DNA of 58,739 nucleotides, from contig CAJUSG010000002.1 in assembly GCA_910589085.1 (NCBI GenBank), positions 66,609 to 125,347 on the forward strand. The letters run 5' to 3'. Shown piece by piece: positions 1 to 7,734 of this stretch. The stretch's first letter is position 1; each line of letters starts with the position of its first letter. Source of the stretch: an uncultured Oscillospiraceae bacterium. GTDB lineage: Bacteria > Bacillota > Clostridia > Oscillospirales > Oscillospiraceae. The notes beneath the pieces were generated by a model. The model did no database searches and was not told the DNA's origin. It was given only the letters and a program-made list of their open reading frames with translations. The translations under genes were made by a program, and so were the position numbers.

Positions 1-156
1 GCGCCGAGGTCGTCGCCCCCTACGCAGGGTATTCACCGCAAGACGGCGTTTTAACGCCGTAGGGCGGGACGACCCGGCCCGCAGGGGCCGAGACGGACGG
101 GGCGCCGAGGTCGTCGCCCCCTACGCAGGGTATTCACCGCAAGACGGCGTTTTAAC
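1..156. repeat. Compound of family A repeats with a 55-bp direct repeat
   Basis: Positions 1-55 and 102-156 are identical over 55 bp. Between them lies the inverted partner, a GTAGGGCGGGACGAC-type half at about 59-82. Each unit carries the half-site TCGTCGCCCCCTAC or its reverse form, which recurs elsewhere in the window as family A. This looks like a nested or tandem duplication of a REP-like element upstream of the first gene. The window edge cuts the copy at position 1, so its full extent is unknown. Confidence 0.75.
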
Positions 157-183
157 CACATGGGGCGGAGCCCGGGGGAACGC

Positions 184-206
184 GGGCGGATAATATCCGC
201 CCCTAC
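184..206. repeat. Family B short palindromic repeat
   Basis: A palindrome of the form GGGCGGATAATATCCGCCC followed by CTAC. The same core, with variation at the centre, recurs at 17711, 20417, 20467 and 27020, always between genes and usually ending in CCCTAC. The arms are complementary around an AT-rich centre, so it could form a small hairpin in RNA. It lies just ahead of the ribosome binding site of the first gene. Confidence 0.75.
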
Positions 207-235
207 GCAGACATTTATGACAAGGAGGCGAGCAT

Positions 236-1111
236 ATGATATTTGAGCTGAAAAAAGGGGGGCTGCGGGCCTCGGCCCGGACGCTGGGCGGCGAGCTGGT
301 CTCCCTGCGGGACGGGGACGGCCTGGAGTATATCTGGCAGGGCGACCCCGCCTTCTGGTCGGGGCAGAATCCCATCCTCTTCCCCATCGTGGGGACGCTG
401 AAGGAGGGCAGGGTGGAGATCGGCGGCAGGACCTGCGCCATGGACCGCCACGGCTTCGCCCGGCGGATGGAATTCACCCCCGTGGACCAGGGGGAGGACT
501 TTATTGCCCTGGAGCTGCGGGAGACCGAGGAGACCCTGGCCCGCTACCCCTTCCCCTTTATCCTCCGGGTGACCCACCGGCTGCTGGACGACGGCTTCTC
601 CACCGCCTTTACCGTGGAAAACACCGGGACCGCCCCCATGCCCTTCTGCATCGGAGGACACACCGCCATCCGCTGTCCCCTGGCCCCGGGAGAGCGGTTT
701 GAGGACTACGAGCTGCTCTTCGACCTGCCCGAACAGGCGGGCAGCCACCTGCTCAGCCCGGAGGGGGTCATCCTCCACGGCCGCATGGAGCCCATGCTCA
801 CCGAGAGCGGGCGGCTGGCCCTGGACTACGCCGCCTTCGCGCGGCTGGACACCCTCATCTTCAGCCTGCTGCGGTCGTCCAGCGTGTCCCTGGTCCACCG
901 GGAGACAGGCCGGGGCGTTTGCCTCAATTTCGGCCAGTTCCCCATGGTGGCCTTCTGGACCAAGCCGGGGGCTCCCTTCCTGTGCCTGGAGCCCTGGCAG
1001 GGCTGCGCCGCCTGGGACAACGAGACCGGGCGCTTTGAGGACAAGCCCTTCTGCCTCACCCTGGAGCCCGGCACCCAAAAGACGCTGGCCTGCTCCTTCC
1101 ATATTCAGTAA
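236..1111 (+). CDS. Aldose 1-epimerase family protein, LacX-like
   Basis: A 291-residue cytosolic protein of the galactose mutarotase superfamily. The N-terminal block with WQGDPAFWSGQNPILFPIVG is typical of the LacX branch, where W, P and the run ILFPIVG are strongly conserved. Candidate catalytic histidines sit in DRHGFAR (about residue 72) and GGHTAIRC (about residue 142). Family members interconvert the alpha and beta anomers of sugars, but the substrate of LacX-type proteins is not well defined. The ATG has AAGGAGG about 8 bp upstream. It stands alone between repeats and a small gene, with no sugar operon around it, so the physiological substrate cannot be inferred. Length is normal for the family. 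Confidence 0.88.
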   Translation: MIFELKKGGLRASARTLGGELVSLRDGDGLEYIWQGDPAFWSGQNPILFPIVGTLKEGRVEIGGRTCAMDRHGFARRMEFTPVDQGEDFIALELRETEETLARYPFPFILRVTHRLLDDGFSTAFTVENTGTAPMPFCIGGHTAIRCPLAPGERFEDYELLFDLPEQAGSHLLSPEGVILHGRMEPMLTESGRLALDYAAFARLDTLIFSLLRSSSVSLVHRETGRGVCLNFGQFPMVAFWTKPGAPFLCLEPWQGCAAWDNETGRFEDKPFCLTLEPGTQKTLACSFHIQ

Positions 1112-1174
1112 ATCGGGGAATGTTTGCCCGCCATCGGGACATACTAGGTCCATCAACACAAGGAGGTATTCCCT

Positions 1175-1333
1175 ATGGGCAAGCAGAAAAAGCAGAATCG
1201 AAACCAGGGCCGGGACCTGCGGGGCTCCGCCCCCATTGCCGGCCAGAACCGCACCGACACCGCCACCAACGCCCAGAACCCCATGGCCGATCCCCTGGAG
1301 ATGCGCATGAAGCGGGAGGGGCACGATATGTAA
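1175..1333 (+). CDS. Small basic hydrophilic protein of unknown function (52 aa)
   Basis: A 52-residue open frame begins at ATG, with AAGGAGG placed 7 bases upstream, and ends just before a strong hairpin. Such a complete expression cassette is good evidence for a real gene. The protein starts MGKQKKQNRNQGRDLRG, is rich in Lys, Arg, Gln and Asn, contains no hydrophobic segment or cysteine, and ends KREGHDM. The composition resembles small spore-core or nucleic-acid-binding proteins, but I do not recognise the family and see no SASP signature. It lies 63 bp after the epimerase gene in the same direction and may be co-transcribed with it. Confidence 0.6.
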   Translation: MGKQKKQNRNQGRDLRGSAPIAGQNRTDTATNAQNPMADPLEMRMKREGHDM

Positions 1334-1338
1334 GGCCC

Positions 1339-1366
1339 GGCCGGGACCGCCAAGGCGGTCCCGGCC
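1339..1366 (+). terminator. Strong GC-rich hairpin after the 52-aa gene
   Basis: A perfect 13-bp inverted repeat (GGCCGGGACCGCC / GGCGGTCCCGGCC) with an AA centre starts 6 bp after the stop codon. The downstream tract CTCTTCATAGATTCTTC is only moderately T-rich, so termination is likely but not textbook. Confidence 0.65.
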
Positions 1367-1707
1367 CTCTTCATAGATTCTTCACAAAAAGTTCCAAGTC
1401 TGGTGAAGATTACCGGGCTATGCTGTGGTATCCTATGGACAGATCAGGCAGCTGATTTCCTCCCGGGCGGCAGAGGCCGCCCAATAGCCCGGCAACACGC
1501 GCGAAACACCGGGCAAGTCTGGTAATTCCTATTTACCACAAACCTCCGGCGCGAGGCACGCGCCCCACTGCCGCCCCGCAGGCTTTGTCCCGGCGCGGCA
1601 GACCAAAAGCCCCCGTCCCAGACGGTTTTCAAATATATCTCTCCCTCTCTTTACACAGAAGACGCCCGCCGGAAAACCGGTGGGCGTCTTCTGTCTGTGG
1701 CCGGGAA
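1367..1707. other. Intergenic region with internal direct and inverted repeats; possible structured RNA
   Basis: No convincing protein-coding frame is visible here. CAAGTCTGGT occurs twice (1395-1404 and 1514-1523). ACCGGGCTAT (1412-1421) is complementary to ATAGCCCGG (1484-1492). Between them, GGGCGGC / GCCGCCC (1465-1482) forms a tight AGAG-loop hairpin. A nested arrangement of this kind over about 130 bp suggests a folded transcript. I could not match it to tmRNA, 6S RNA, RNase P, SRP RNA or a known riboswitch by motif. Strand is undecided. Confidence 0.4.
1655..1694 (-). terminator. Hairpin downstream of the GTPase-NYN gene
   Basis: An 18-bp stem (ACAGAAGACGCCCGCCGG against CCGGTGGGCGTCTTCTGT, one wobble pair) with a four-base loop lies about 14 bp beyond the stop codon of the minus-strand gene. 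The flank is not U-rich, so it may act as a terminator, a 3' stabiliser or both. Confidence 0.6.
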
Positions 1708-4347
1708 TCAGCCCTGCTCCAGCCGGGTGATTTTGGCCGTGTGCTTCAGCTTCCGGTCCCCAGGATTGCGCCGGTTCAGCTTGTCCACCAGGGCGGATAT
1801 CTCCCCCTGGGCCTGCTCCACCTCCGCTCTGAAGGCCCGGGCCGACAGGCGCAGCGCCCCGTGGCCCAGGATAATCATCTGCTCCAGGGCGTCGGAGGTG
1901 GCCACCCGGACCCGGTGGTCTCTGCCCAGGTCGTAGGTGGCCTTTTCGATGTAGGCGTCCGCCGTCTCGGCCTCCCTGGTGTAGACCACATAGATGTTGT
2001 TCTTTTTCTCCACCGAGCCTGGGTTTCCCTTCACCTTGTAGGCGTCGAACACCAGGATCACCACGCACCTGCGGAAGCCCTGGTAGTTGGACAGAATGTC
2101 CTCCAGCGCGCACCGGGCCGCCGCCATGTCCTGCCGGGCCAGGGCGGTGAGCTCGTCCCAGGCGAAAATGATGTTGTAGCCGTCCACCAGGAGGTACTCC
2201 GGACCGGTCTTCTGCTCCCGGATGGCGTACTTCCCCTCGTCCAGGCTGGTGCGGGCCGGCTTCCGCTGGGGCTGGAAGGCAGTTTCCCGGTCCACCTTGC
2301 CGTAGGTCCGCTCGAAGACGGCCAGCAGCTCCTTATCCTGCTCCAGACTGCCCCCCCGGTACTGCCGCTCCCCGCCCGAGGGGGCGGCTGGCTCCGGCGG
2401 GAGCGGCTCCGTCCCCAGCCGCAGGCCGCTGTCCACATGCATGTGGTCCTTGACCTCGTTCCACTTCACCGTTACCCCCGCCCCGTGGGAGCAGAAGACC
2501 GAGTCGGGCGGGTTGTCCACGTCCCGCTCCGGGTCGTAGGCCAGGCGGGAGACAATTTCCTCCTGGCTGGCGCAGGGCTCGTAGCCCCGGAGGGCGCAGG
2601 ACAGCCGGCCCCGGCCCCGGGTGTAGGCTGTCACCTCACGCCAGTAGTCCCGCAGGCCGGCCACCGGGGCGTGGCCCGTCAGGATGGACAGCTCCCCCTC
2701 CTGCTCCGGGCCCTCCACGCTGCCCCCCATGGTCTGTAAATCGTTCATGGCACGGCCTACGCAGTCCGGGGGGAGCTCCAGGGTGAAGTCGTAGTGGGGC
2801 TCCAGCAGGAGGCTCTCCGCCTGCATCAGCCCCTGGCGCACCGCCCGGTAGGTGGCCTGGCGGAAGTCGCCCCCCTCGGTGTGCTTCACGTGGGCCCGGC
2901 CCGCCACCAGGGTGATCCTTATGTCGGTGACGGGGGAGCCGGTGAGCACCCCCCGGTGGCGCTTCTCCAGCAGGTGGGTGAAAATCAGCCGCTGCCAGTT
3001 CAGGTCCAGCTGGTCGGTGGGGCAGGCGGAGGCGACGCGCAGCCCGCTCCCCCGGGGGCCGGGCTCCAGGAGGAGGTGGACCTCAGCGTAGTGCCGCAGG
3101 GGCTCGAAGTGGCCCACCCCCTCCACCGGGCCGGTGATGGTCTCCCGGTAGACGATGCTCCCCGCCCCGAAGGTGACCTCCGTCCCAAAGCGCTCCCGGA
3201 TGAGCCGGGTGAGCACCTCCAGCTGGACCTCACCCATGAGCTGGAGGTGGATCTCCCCCAGTGCCTCGCTCCACACCACCCGGAGCTGGGGATCCTCCTC
3301 CTCCAGCTGGCGGAGATTGCGCAGGGCAGTGTGGACATCGCAGGCGGGGGGGAGGATAACCTGGTAGGTCAGCACTGGCTCCAGCTCGGGCCCGGCGGCG
3401 GGGGGCTCCACCCCGAAGACGTCCCCCGGCCGGGTTTTGGTCAGGCCGGTGAGGGCGCACACCGTCCCCGCCGGGGCCTCGTCCACCGTCCGGTATTTGG
3501 CCCCGGAGTATATCCTGATCTGGTTGACCTTCTCCTCCCCCAGCAGGGTGCGGACCTTGAGGGACCCGCCGGTGACCTTTACATAGGTGAGCCGGTCGGC
3601 CCCGTCCCGGGCGATCTTGAAGACCCGGGTCCCAAAGCCGGCGGGGTATTCCGGCACCGGGACATAGCGGGACAGGCCGTCCAGCAGGGCCTCCACCCCC
3701 TCCAGCTTCAGGGCTGAGCCGAAAAAGCAGGGGAAGACCAGCCGCCGGGCAACCAGAGAGGCGGCGTCCCCAGCCGTGACCGATCCCCCCTCCAGATACC
3801 GGTTCATCAGCTCCTCGTCCAGGGAGGCCAGGTCCTCCAGAATCGGTTCCAGCCCGGCGGAGAAGTCCAGACAGCCGCCGTCCAGCTTATTTTGGAGCTG
3901 GGCCAGGAGGGCGGCCCGGTCCGCCCCCGCCAGGTCCATCTTGTTGACAAAGAGGAGGGTGGGGATGGCGTGCCCCTCCAGCAGCCGCCAGAGGGTGCGG
4001 GTGTGGGCCTGGACGCCGCCGGCGCCGCTGATGACCAGCACGGCGCAGTCCAGCACCCCCAGCACCCGCTCCATCTCGGCGGAGAAGTCCACGTGCCCCG
4101 GGGTGTCCAGCAGGGTGAGGGCGGTATCCCCCCAGGTGAGCTCCGCCTGCTTGGCGAAGATGGTGATGCCCCGCTCCCGCTCCTGGGCGTCGGTGTCCAG
4201 AAAGGCATCCCGGTGGTCCACCCGGCCCAGCCTCCTCACCGAGCCGCTGAGGTATAAGAGCCCCTCGGACAGGGTGGTCTTGCCCGCGTCCACGTGGGCA
4301 AGCAGTCCCGTACAAATGTGCCTGGCCGGCTCGCGCTCAGAGCCCAT
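1708..4347 (-). CDS. TetM-like translational GTPase fused to a C-terminal YacP/Rae1-type NYN endoribonuclease domain
   Basis: An 879-residue protein. The N-terminal ~640 residues follow the EF-G/TetM ribosomal-protection plan: G1 AHVDAGKT (about 17-24), switch region RERGITI (about 57-63), G3 DTPGH (81-85), G4 NKMD (135-138), then EF-G-like domains. A linker of roughly 60 residues leads to an NYN/PIN-like domain (about 718-865) with LLVDGYNII, VFDAYKVKG, ETADAYIEK and ATSD. These match YacP/Rae1, the B. subtilis endonuclease that cuts mRNA in the ribosomal A site. TetM-class GTPases bind the same site, so a joint role in cutting or rescuing stalled ribosomes is a reasonable inference. I chose the ATG with GGGAGG 8 bp upstream rather than the GTG three codons earlier. 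Not a proven tetracycline-resistance gene. Confidence 0.88.
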   Translation of the reverse strand: MGSEREPARHICTGLLAHVDAGKTTLSEGLLYLSGSVRRLGRVDHRDAFLDTDAQERERGITIFAKQAELTWGDTALTLLDTPGHVDFSAEMERVLGVLDCAVLVISGAGGVQAHTRTLWRLLEGHAIPTLLFVNKMDLAGADRAALLAQLQNKLDGGCLDFSAGLEPILEDLASLDEELMNRYLEGGSVTAGDAASLVARRLVFPCFFGSALKLEGVEALLDGLSRYVPVPEYPAGFGTRVFKIARDGADRLTYVKVTGGSLKVRTLLGEEKVNQIRIYSGAKYRTVDEAPAGTVCALTGLTKTRPGDVFGVEPPAAGPELEPVLTYQVILPPACDVHTALRNLRQLEEEDPQLRVVWSEALGEIHLQLMGEVQLEVLTRLIRERFGTEVTFGAGSIVYRETITGPVEGVGHFEPLRHYAEVHLLLEPGPRGSGLRVASACPTDQLDLNWQRLIFTHLLEKRHRGVLTGSPVTDIRITLVAGRAHVKHTEGGDFRQATYRAVRQGLMQAESLLLEPHYDFTLELPPDCVGRAMNDLQTMGGSVEGPEQEGELSILTGHAPVAGLRDYWREVTAYTRGRGRLSCALRGYEPCASQEEIVSRLAYDPERDVDNPPDSVFCSHGAGVTVKWNEVKDHMHVDSGLRLGTEPLPPEPAAPSGGERQYRGGSLEQDKELLAVFERTYGKVDRETAFQPQRKPARTSLDEGKYAIREQKTGPEYLLVDGYNIIFAWDELTALARQDMAAARCALEDILSNYQGFRRCVVILVFDAYKVKGNPGSVEKKNNIYVVYTREAETADAYIEKATYDLGRDHRVRVATSDALEQMIILGHGALRLSARAFRAEVEQAQGEISALVDKLNRRNPGDRKLKHTAKITRLEQG

Positions 4348-4386
4348 GGCTGTCACCTCCCGCTGTCAGAATTTCAGGAACGCAGG

Positions 4387-4420
4387 CAGGGGGGCAAAGC
4401 TCCTCTCCTTTGCCCCCCTG
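4387..4420 (-). terminator. Hairpin between the acidic protein gene and the GTPase-NYN gene
   Basis: A 13-bp perfect inverted repeat (CAGGGGGGCAAAG / CTTTGCCCCCCTG) lies in the 82-bp gap between two minus-strand genes. No U-run follows it, so it may be a partial terminator or a processing/stability element that lowers expression of the downstream GTPase gene. Confidence 0.45.
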
Positions 4421-4429
4421 TCCCGCGAT

Positions 4430-4843
4430 TCAGCTGTCGATATCCACTAAAATGTTGTCCGTCCCGTGCTCCTCAAACTCGGCGATATAGGCGTCGATCC
4501 GGCTGGTGAGCTCAGCGTAGTTGCTCTCGTCGATGGGGGCGTCGTCCATGTCCCGGCGGGCCAGGTCCTCGGCCAGGATTTCAAAAAATACGTTGTTCTC
4601 GTACTCCACGATGGCCTCGTGGATGCCACCCTCCACAAAGGCCCGGGAGGGGATGATCTCTCCCTGGTACAGCTCCGCCAGCTGGGGCATCCCCTCCAGG
4701 GCCGCCCAGCCGAAGAGCAGGCTCTCGACCTCGTCGTAGTCGGCAAAGCGCTGGTCCCCCCGGGTGGAGTTAAGAATCCAATTCCCGATGTACACCAGGT
4801 CCAGCAGACGGCGAAACTGCTTCTTGTTCAGCTCCAGATTCAT
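4430..4843 (-). CDS. Conserved acidic protein of unknown function
   Basis: A 137-residue soluble protein, rich in Glu and Asp, beginning MNLELNKKQFRRLLDLVYIGNW and ending HGTDNILVDIDS. No catalytic motif, transmembrane segment or nucleotide-binding loop is visible, and I do not recognise an assigned function. The frame is open further upstream, but that part spans the promoter. The ATG chosen has GAGGAGG in front of it. It is the first gene behind a good sigma-A promoter and precedes the translational GTPase-NYN gene on the same strand by 82 bp. The two are probably co-transcribed, which makes a link to translation or ribosome quality control a weak inference. Confidence 0.7.
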   Translation of the reverse strand: MNLELNKKQFRRLLDLVYIGNWILNSTRGDQRFADYDEVESLLFGWAALEGMPQLAELYQGEIIPSRAFVEGGIHEAIVEYENNVFFEILAEDLARRDMDDAPIDESNYAELTSRIDAYIAEFEEHGTDNILVDIDS

Positions 4844-4922
4844 GGGGGAGCTCCTCCTCTCCGGGCAGGGATGATATACTCCCGCCGGACGGGCGGGAGC
4901 TGAGTACACTGGTCTATATGCT

Positions 4923-4950
4923 ATTATAGCGCCTGTTCGCAATTTGTCAA
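4923..4950 (-). promoter_or_regulatory. Sigma-A-type promoter for the acidic protein / GTPase-NYN unit
   Basis: On the minus strand TTGACA is followed after 16 bp by TATAAT, both perfect consensus hexamers, about 80 bp upstream of the start codon. It faces away from the promoter of the DUF1934-argS unit. Confidence 0.85.
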
Positions 4951-5013
4951 ATGGAGAAACACGGCAATCCATATTGTTTTTTCAGATAAAATGACATACA
5001 ATGAAGGAGACAC

Positions 5014-5042
5014 TTTACAGGGCGGGGCAAACTGTGTATAAT
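5014..5042 (+). promoter_or_regulatory. Sigma-A-type promoter for DUF1934-argS
   Basis: TTTACA, a 17-bp spacer and TATAAT lie about 45 bp upstream of the DUF1934 start codon. It is the plus-strand half of a divergent promoter region. Confidence 0.8.
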
Positions 5043-5088
5043 ACCTCCGTCCGCTTCCGGCGGACCGAAAACAACGCAGGAGGTCCCT

Positions 5089-5538
5089 ATGGAAAAAGAA
5101 GTGGTCATCTCCATCAAGGGAGTTCAGAAGTATGAGGGCACCGCCCCCGACACCATGGAGCTGGTGACAAAAGGCCGCCTCTCCCGGGTGGGAGAGAGCT
5201 ATACCCTCTCCTATCAGGAGAGCGAGCTCACCGGCCTGGAGGGCACCCTGACCACCATCCAGGTGGACGGCGGCCAGGTTACCCTGATGCGGGTGGGAGA
5301 GTTTAATTCCCAGCTGGTATTCCAGGAGGGACGCCGCCATCTGTCCATGTACAATACACCCTATGGCGCAATGTCCATCGGTGTGAATACCCGCCACCTG
5401 ATGGCCAGCCTCACCGACCAGGGCGGCGATATCGAGGTGGACTACACCATAGAGGTGGATCACGCCCTGGCCGGACGGAATGTCTTCCGCATCAACGTGA
5501 AGGAGTCGGAGAGCGGCCTGGGGAGCCTGAAGCAATAG
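5089..5538 (+). CDS. DUF1934 (YwiB-like) beta-barrel protein
   Basis: A 149-residue protein matching the YwiB/DUF1934 family, small calycin-like barrels of unknown function found in Firmicutes. Family features visible include MEKEVVISIKGVQ at the N terminus, the central HLSMYNTPYGAMSIGVNT stretch and the closing IEVDHALAGRNVFRI strand. The gene starts at an ATG preceded by AGGAGG and ends about 115 bp before argS. The same ywiB-argS adjacency occurs in Bacillus, which supports the call. A family A repeat lies between the two genes. No enzymatic residues are evident. Confidence 0.85.
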   Translation: MEKEVVISIKGVQKYEGTAPDTMELVTKGRLSRVGESYTLSYQESELTGLEGTLTTIQVDGGQVTLMRVGEFNSQLVFQEGRRHLSMYNTPYGAMSIGVNTRHLMASLTDQGGDIEVDYTIEVDHALAGRNVFRINVKESESGLGSLKQ

Positions 5539-5545
5539 AAAATCC

Positions 5546-5619
5546 GTAGGGCGCGACGACCCCGGCGCGCCGTCTGCAATGTCCTAATACTGCGGCGGGC
5601 CGAGGTCGTCCCGCCCTAC
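5546..5619. repeat. Family A REP-like palindromic element
   Basis: Begins GTAGGGCGCGACGAC and ends GTCGTCCCGCCCTAC, giving complementary outer arms with a GC-rich, less conserved middle. It sits 7 bp after the DUF1934 stop codon and 33 bp before the argS start. Related elements occur at 1, 20312, 26909 and 39011. Confidence 0.8.
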
Positions 5620-5652
5620 AACAGGTAAACATACAAAAACGAGGTGCGAACG

Positions 5653-7404
5653 ATGACAAACATGATTCAGGCCGCCAGAAATCAGGTGGCCGCGCTCACC
5701 CAGACCGCCTATGAACAGGCTGCCGCCGCGGGGGTCCTGCCCGCCGGGGCGCAGGTGAAGGCCACCGTCGAGATTCCCAAGGACACCAGCCACGGGGATT
5801 ACGCCTCCTCCTTCGCCATGGCCGGGGCCAAGGCCCTCCACATGGCCCCCAGAGCCATCGCCCAGGCCATCGTGGACCACCTGGAGCTGGAGGGCAGCTA
5901 CTTTAACCAAGTGGAGATCGCCGGCCCCGGCTTCCTCAACTTTACTTTGGGCCCCCGGTGGTACGGCGAGGTGCTGTCCGCCGTGGAGGACGAAGGCCCG
6001 GACTACGGCTCCGGCACCGAGGGCGCGGGCAAAAGGGTGATGGTGGAGTTCGTCTCCGCCAACCCCACCGGCCCCATGCACATGGGCAACGCCCGGGGCG
6101 GCGTGCTGGGGGACACCCTGGCCAACGTGCTGGCCCGGGACGGCTGGAAGGTGTGGAAGGAGTTCTACGTCAACGACGCGGGCAACCAGATCAACAAGTT
6201 CGCCCGGTCTATCTACGCCCGCTACCAGCAGATTGTCTGGAAGGACGATACCCTCCCCTTCCCCGAGGACGGCTATCAGGGGGAGGACATCAGGGAGCTG
6301 GCCCAGGCTCTCTATGAGGAGTGCGGCGGCGACTTTATCAACGAGCCGGAGGAGGACGCCCTCTTCCAGATGGCCCAGTTCGGCCTGGAGCGCAACATCC
6401 CTAAGATGAAGGACGACCTGAAAAAGTACGGCATCGAGTACGACCAGTGGTACATGGAGTCCTGGCTCCACGACCGGGGCTTTGTGGCCGACACGGTGGG
6501 GCTGCTGACGGAAAAGGGCTGGACCTATGAGAAGGACGGGGCCCTGTGGCTCAACACCACCGGGCTGCTGAAGAAAAAATATCTGGCCGAGGGAAAAACC
6601 CAGGAGCAGGTGGACAAGCTGGACCTGAAGGACGACGTCCTCCGCCGGGCCAACGGCTTTTACACCTACTTCGCCGCCGACATCGCCTACCACCGGAACA
6701 AGCTGGAGGAGCGCAAGTTCGACCTGGTTATCAACATCTGGGGGGCGGACCACCACGGCCACGTGGCCCGGCTCCAGGCCGCCCTGGACGGGCTGGGACT
6801 GGACGGCTCCCACCGGCTGGTGATTGTGCTCATGCAGCTGGTGAACCTGCTCCAGGACGGCAAGCCGGTGCGCATGTCCAAGCGGACGGGGAAGGCTATC
6901 GCCCTCCACGACCTGCTGGACGAGATCAGCGTGGACGCCGCCCGGTACTACTTCAACAACCGGACCCCCTCCAGCCCCCTGGATTTCGACCTGGACCTGG
7001 CCGTCCGCCAGGACAGCGAAAATCCCGTGTACTATGTCCAGTACGCCCACGCCCGCATCTGCTCCCTCCTGGCCCGGCTGGCCGAGGAGGATGGGGCCGC
7101 CGTCCCCGCCGCAGGAGCGGTGGACGCAGCCCTGCTCGCCGCCCCCGAGGAGAGAGCCCTGGTGAAAGCCCTGGCCCAGTACCCCGAGGAGCTCCACCTG
7201 GCTGCCCGGGACTTCGATCCCAGCCGGATCAACCGCTACCTCACCGCCCTGGCGGGGGACTTTCACCGCTTCTACAACGCCTGCCGCCTGAAGGGGGAGG
7301 CCCCCGGGCTCCTCGCCGCCCGGCTGAAGCTGGCCGACACCGTCCGGTCCGTCCTGGCCAACGGCCTGGGCCTGCTGGGGGTTACCGCGCCCGAGAAAAT
7401 GTAA
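5653..7404 (+). CDS. argS: Arginyl-tRNA synthetase
   Basis: A 583-residue class I aminoacyl-tRNA synthetase that charges tRNA-Arg in the cytosol. An N-terminal Add-1 domain (about 1-110) precedes the catalytic Rossmann fold with the HIGH-type motif HMGN (about 143-146, in SANPTGPMHMGNARGG) and the KMSKS-type loop RMSKRTGKAI. The C-terminal DALR anticodon-binding domain includes QYAHARICSLL and RFYNACRL. Length is typical. An in-frame GTG lies 9 bp upstream, but GAGGTG is correctly spaced only for the ATG, so I chose MTNMIQ. It is downstream of the DUF1934 gene, and the 105-residue membrane protein gene follows after 12 bp. Confidence 0.97.
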   Translation: MTNMIQAARNQVAALTQTAYEQAAAAGVLPAGAQVKATVEIPKDTSHGDYASSFAMAGAKALHMAPRAIAQAIVDHLELEGSYFNQVEIAGPGFLNFTLGPRWYGEVLSAVEDEGPDYGSGTEGAGKRVMVEFVSANPTGPMHMGNARGGVLGDTLANVLARDGWKVWKEFYVNDAGNQINKFARSIYARYQQIVWKDDTLPFPEDGYQGEDIRELAQALYEECGGDFINEPEEDALFQMAQFGLERNIPKMKDDLKKYGIEYDQWYMESWLHDRGFVADTVGLLTEKGWTYEKDGALWLNTTGLLKKKYLAEGKTQEQVDKLDLKDDVLRRANGFYTYFAADIAYHRNKLEERKFDLVINIWGADHHGHVARLQAALDGLGLDGSHRLVIVLMQLVNLLQDGKPVRMSKRTGKAIALHDLLDEISVDAARYYFNNRTPSSPLDFDLDLAVRQDSENPVYYVQYAHARICSLLARLAEEDGAAVPAAGAVDAALLAAPEERALVKALAQYPEELHLAARDFDPSRINRYLTALAGDFHRFYNACRLKGEAPGLLAARLKLADTVRSVLANGLGLLGVTAPEKM

Positions 7405-7416
7405 GGAGGACCCGTC

Positions 7417-7734
7417 ATGCGCCGGGAACGCTTTAAAAGCTGGAAGGACGCTCTGGAGAAAAACCGGGGCATGGTGGTCTATGTCTTCGGGACAATCACC
7501 GCCCTGTGCGCCCTGGTGGCCTGGGGGATGCTGCCCGACCTGGTGACCGCCAACCCGGCGGCGGAGAATATGATCCCCCGGCCCAAGGCCTTTATGATCG
7601 CCCTCCACGCCGGGCTGATCGCCTTCTTCACCTTTATGGTGTGGAAAAAACCCCGGGAGCTGGCCTACCTCACCGGGGCCATTATCAGCACGGTGCTCTT
7701 CCTGTCCATGCTGTCGGCCAACCTGGGGGGATGA
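7417..7734 (+). CDS. Small integral membrane protein of unknown function
   Basis: A 105-residue protein with a short basic, hydrophilic N terminus (MRRERFKSWKDALEKNRG) and three predicted membrane helices (about 19-40, 60-77 and 84-102) separated by short loops. No catalytic motif is visible and I do not recognise a family. The start has AAGGAGG in front. It begins 12 bp after argS, and its stop codon overlaps the start of the Nudix gene (ATGA), so argS, this gene and the Nudix gene are probably one operon. Confidence 0.75.
   Translation: MRRERFKSWKDALEKNRGMVVYVFGTITALCALVAWGMLPDLVTANPAAENMIPRPKAFMIALHAGLIAFFTFMVWKKPRELAYLTGAIISTVLFLSMLSANLGG

Noticed and set aside
1708..4347. Calling this gene a tetracycline resistance determinant (tetM/tetW)
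   Set aside because: The GTPase is TetM-like but carries an NYN nuclease domain and lies in a chromosomal context without mobile or resistance genes. Resistance is not supported by sequence alone.
4844..4972. N-terminal extension of the acidic protein into its upstream region
   Set aside because: The extension runs across the TTGACA-16-TATAAT promoter, so it cannot be in the mRNA. The downstream ATG has a good ribosome binding site.
5584..7608. Long minus-strand open frame opposite argS
   Set aside because: Antisense artefact of high GC content; low-complexity composition, no ribosome binding site, and argS is unmistakable on the plus strand.
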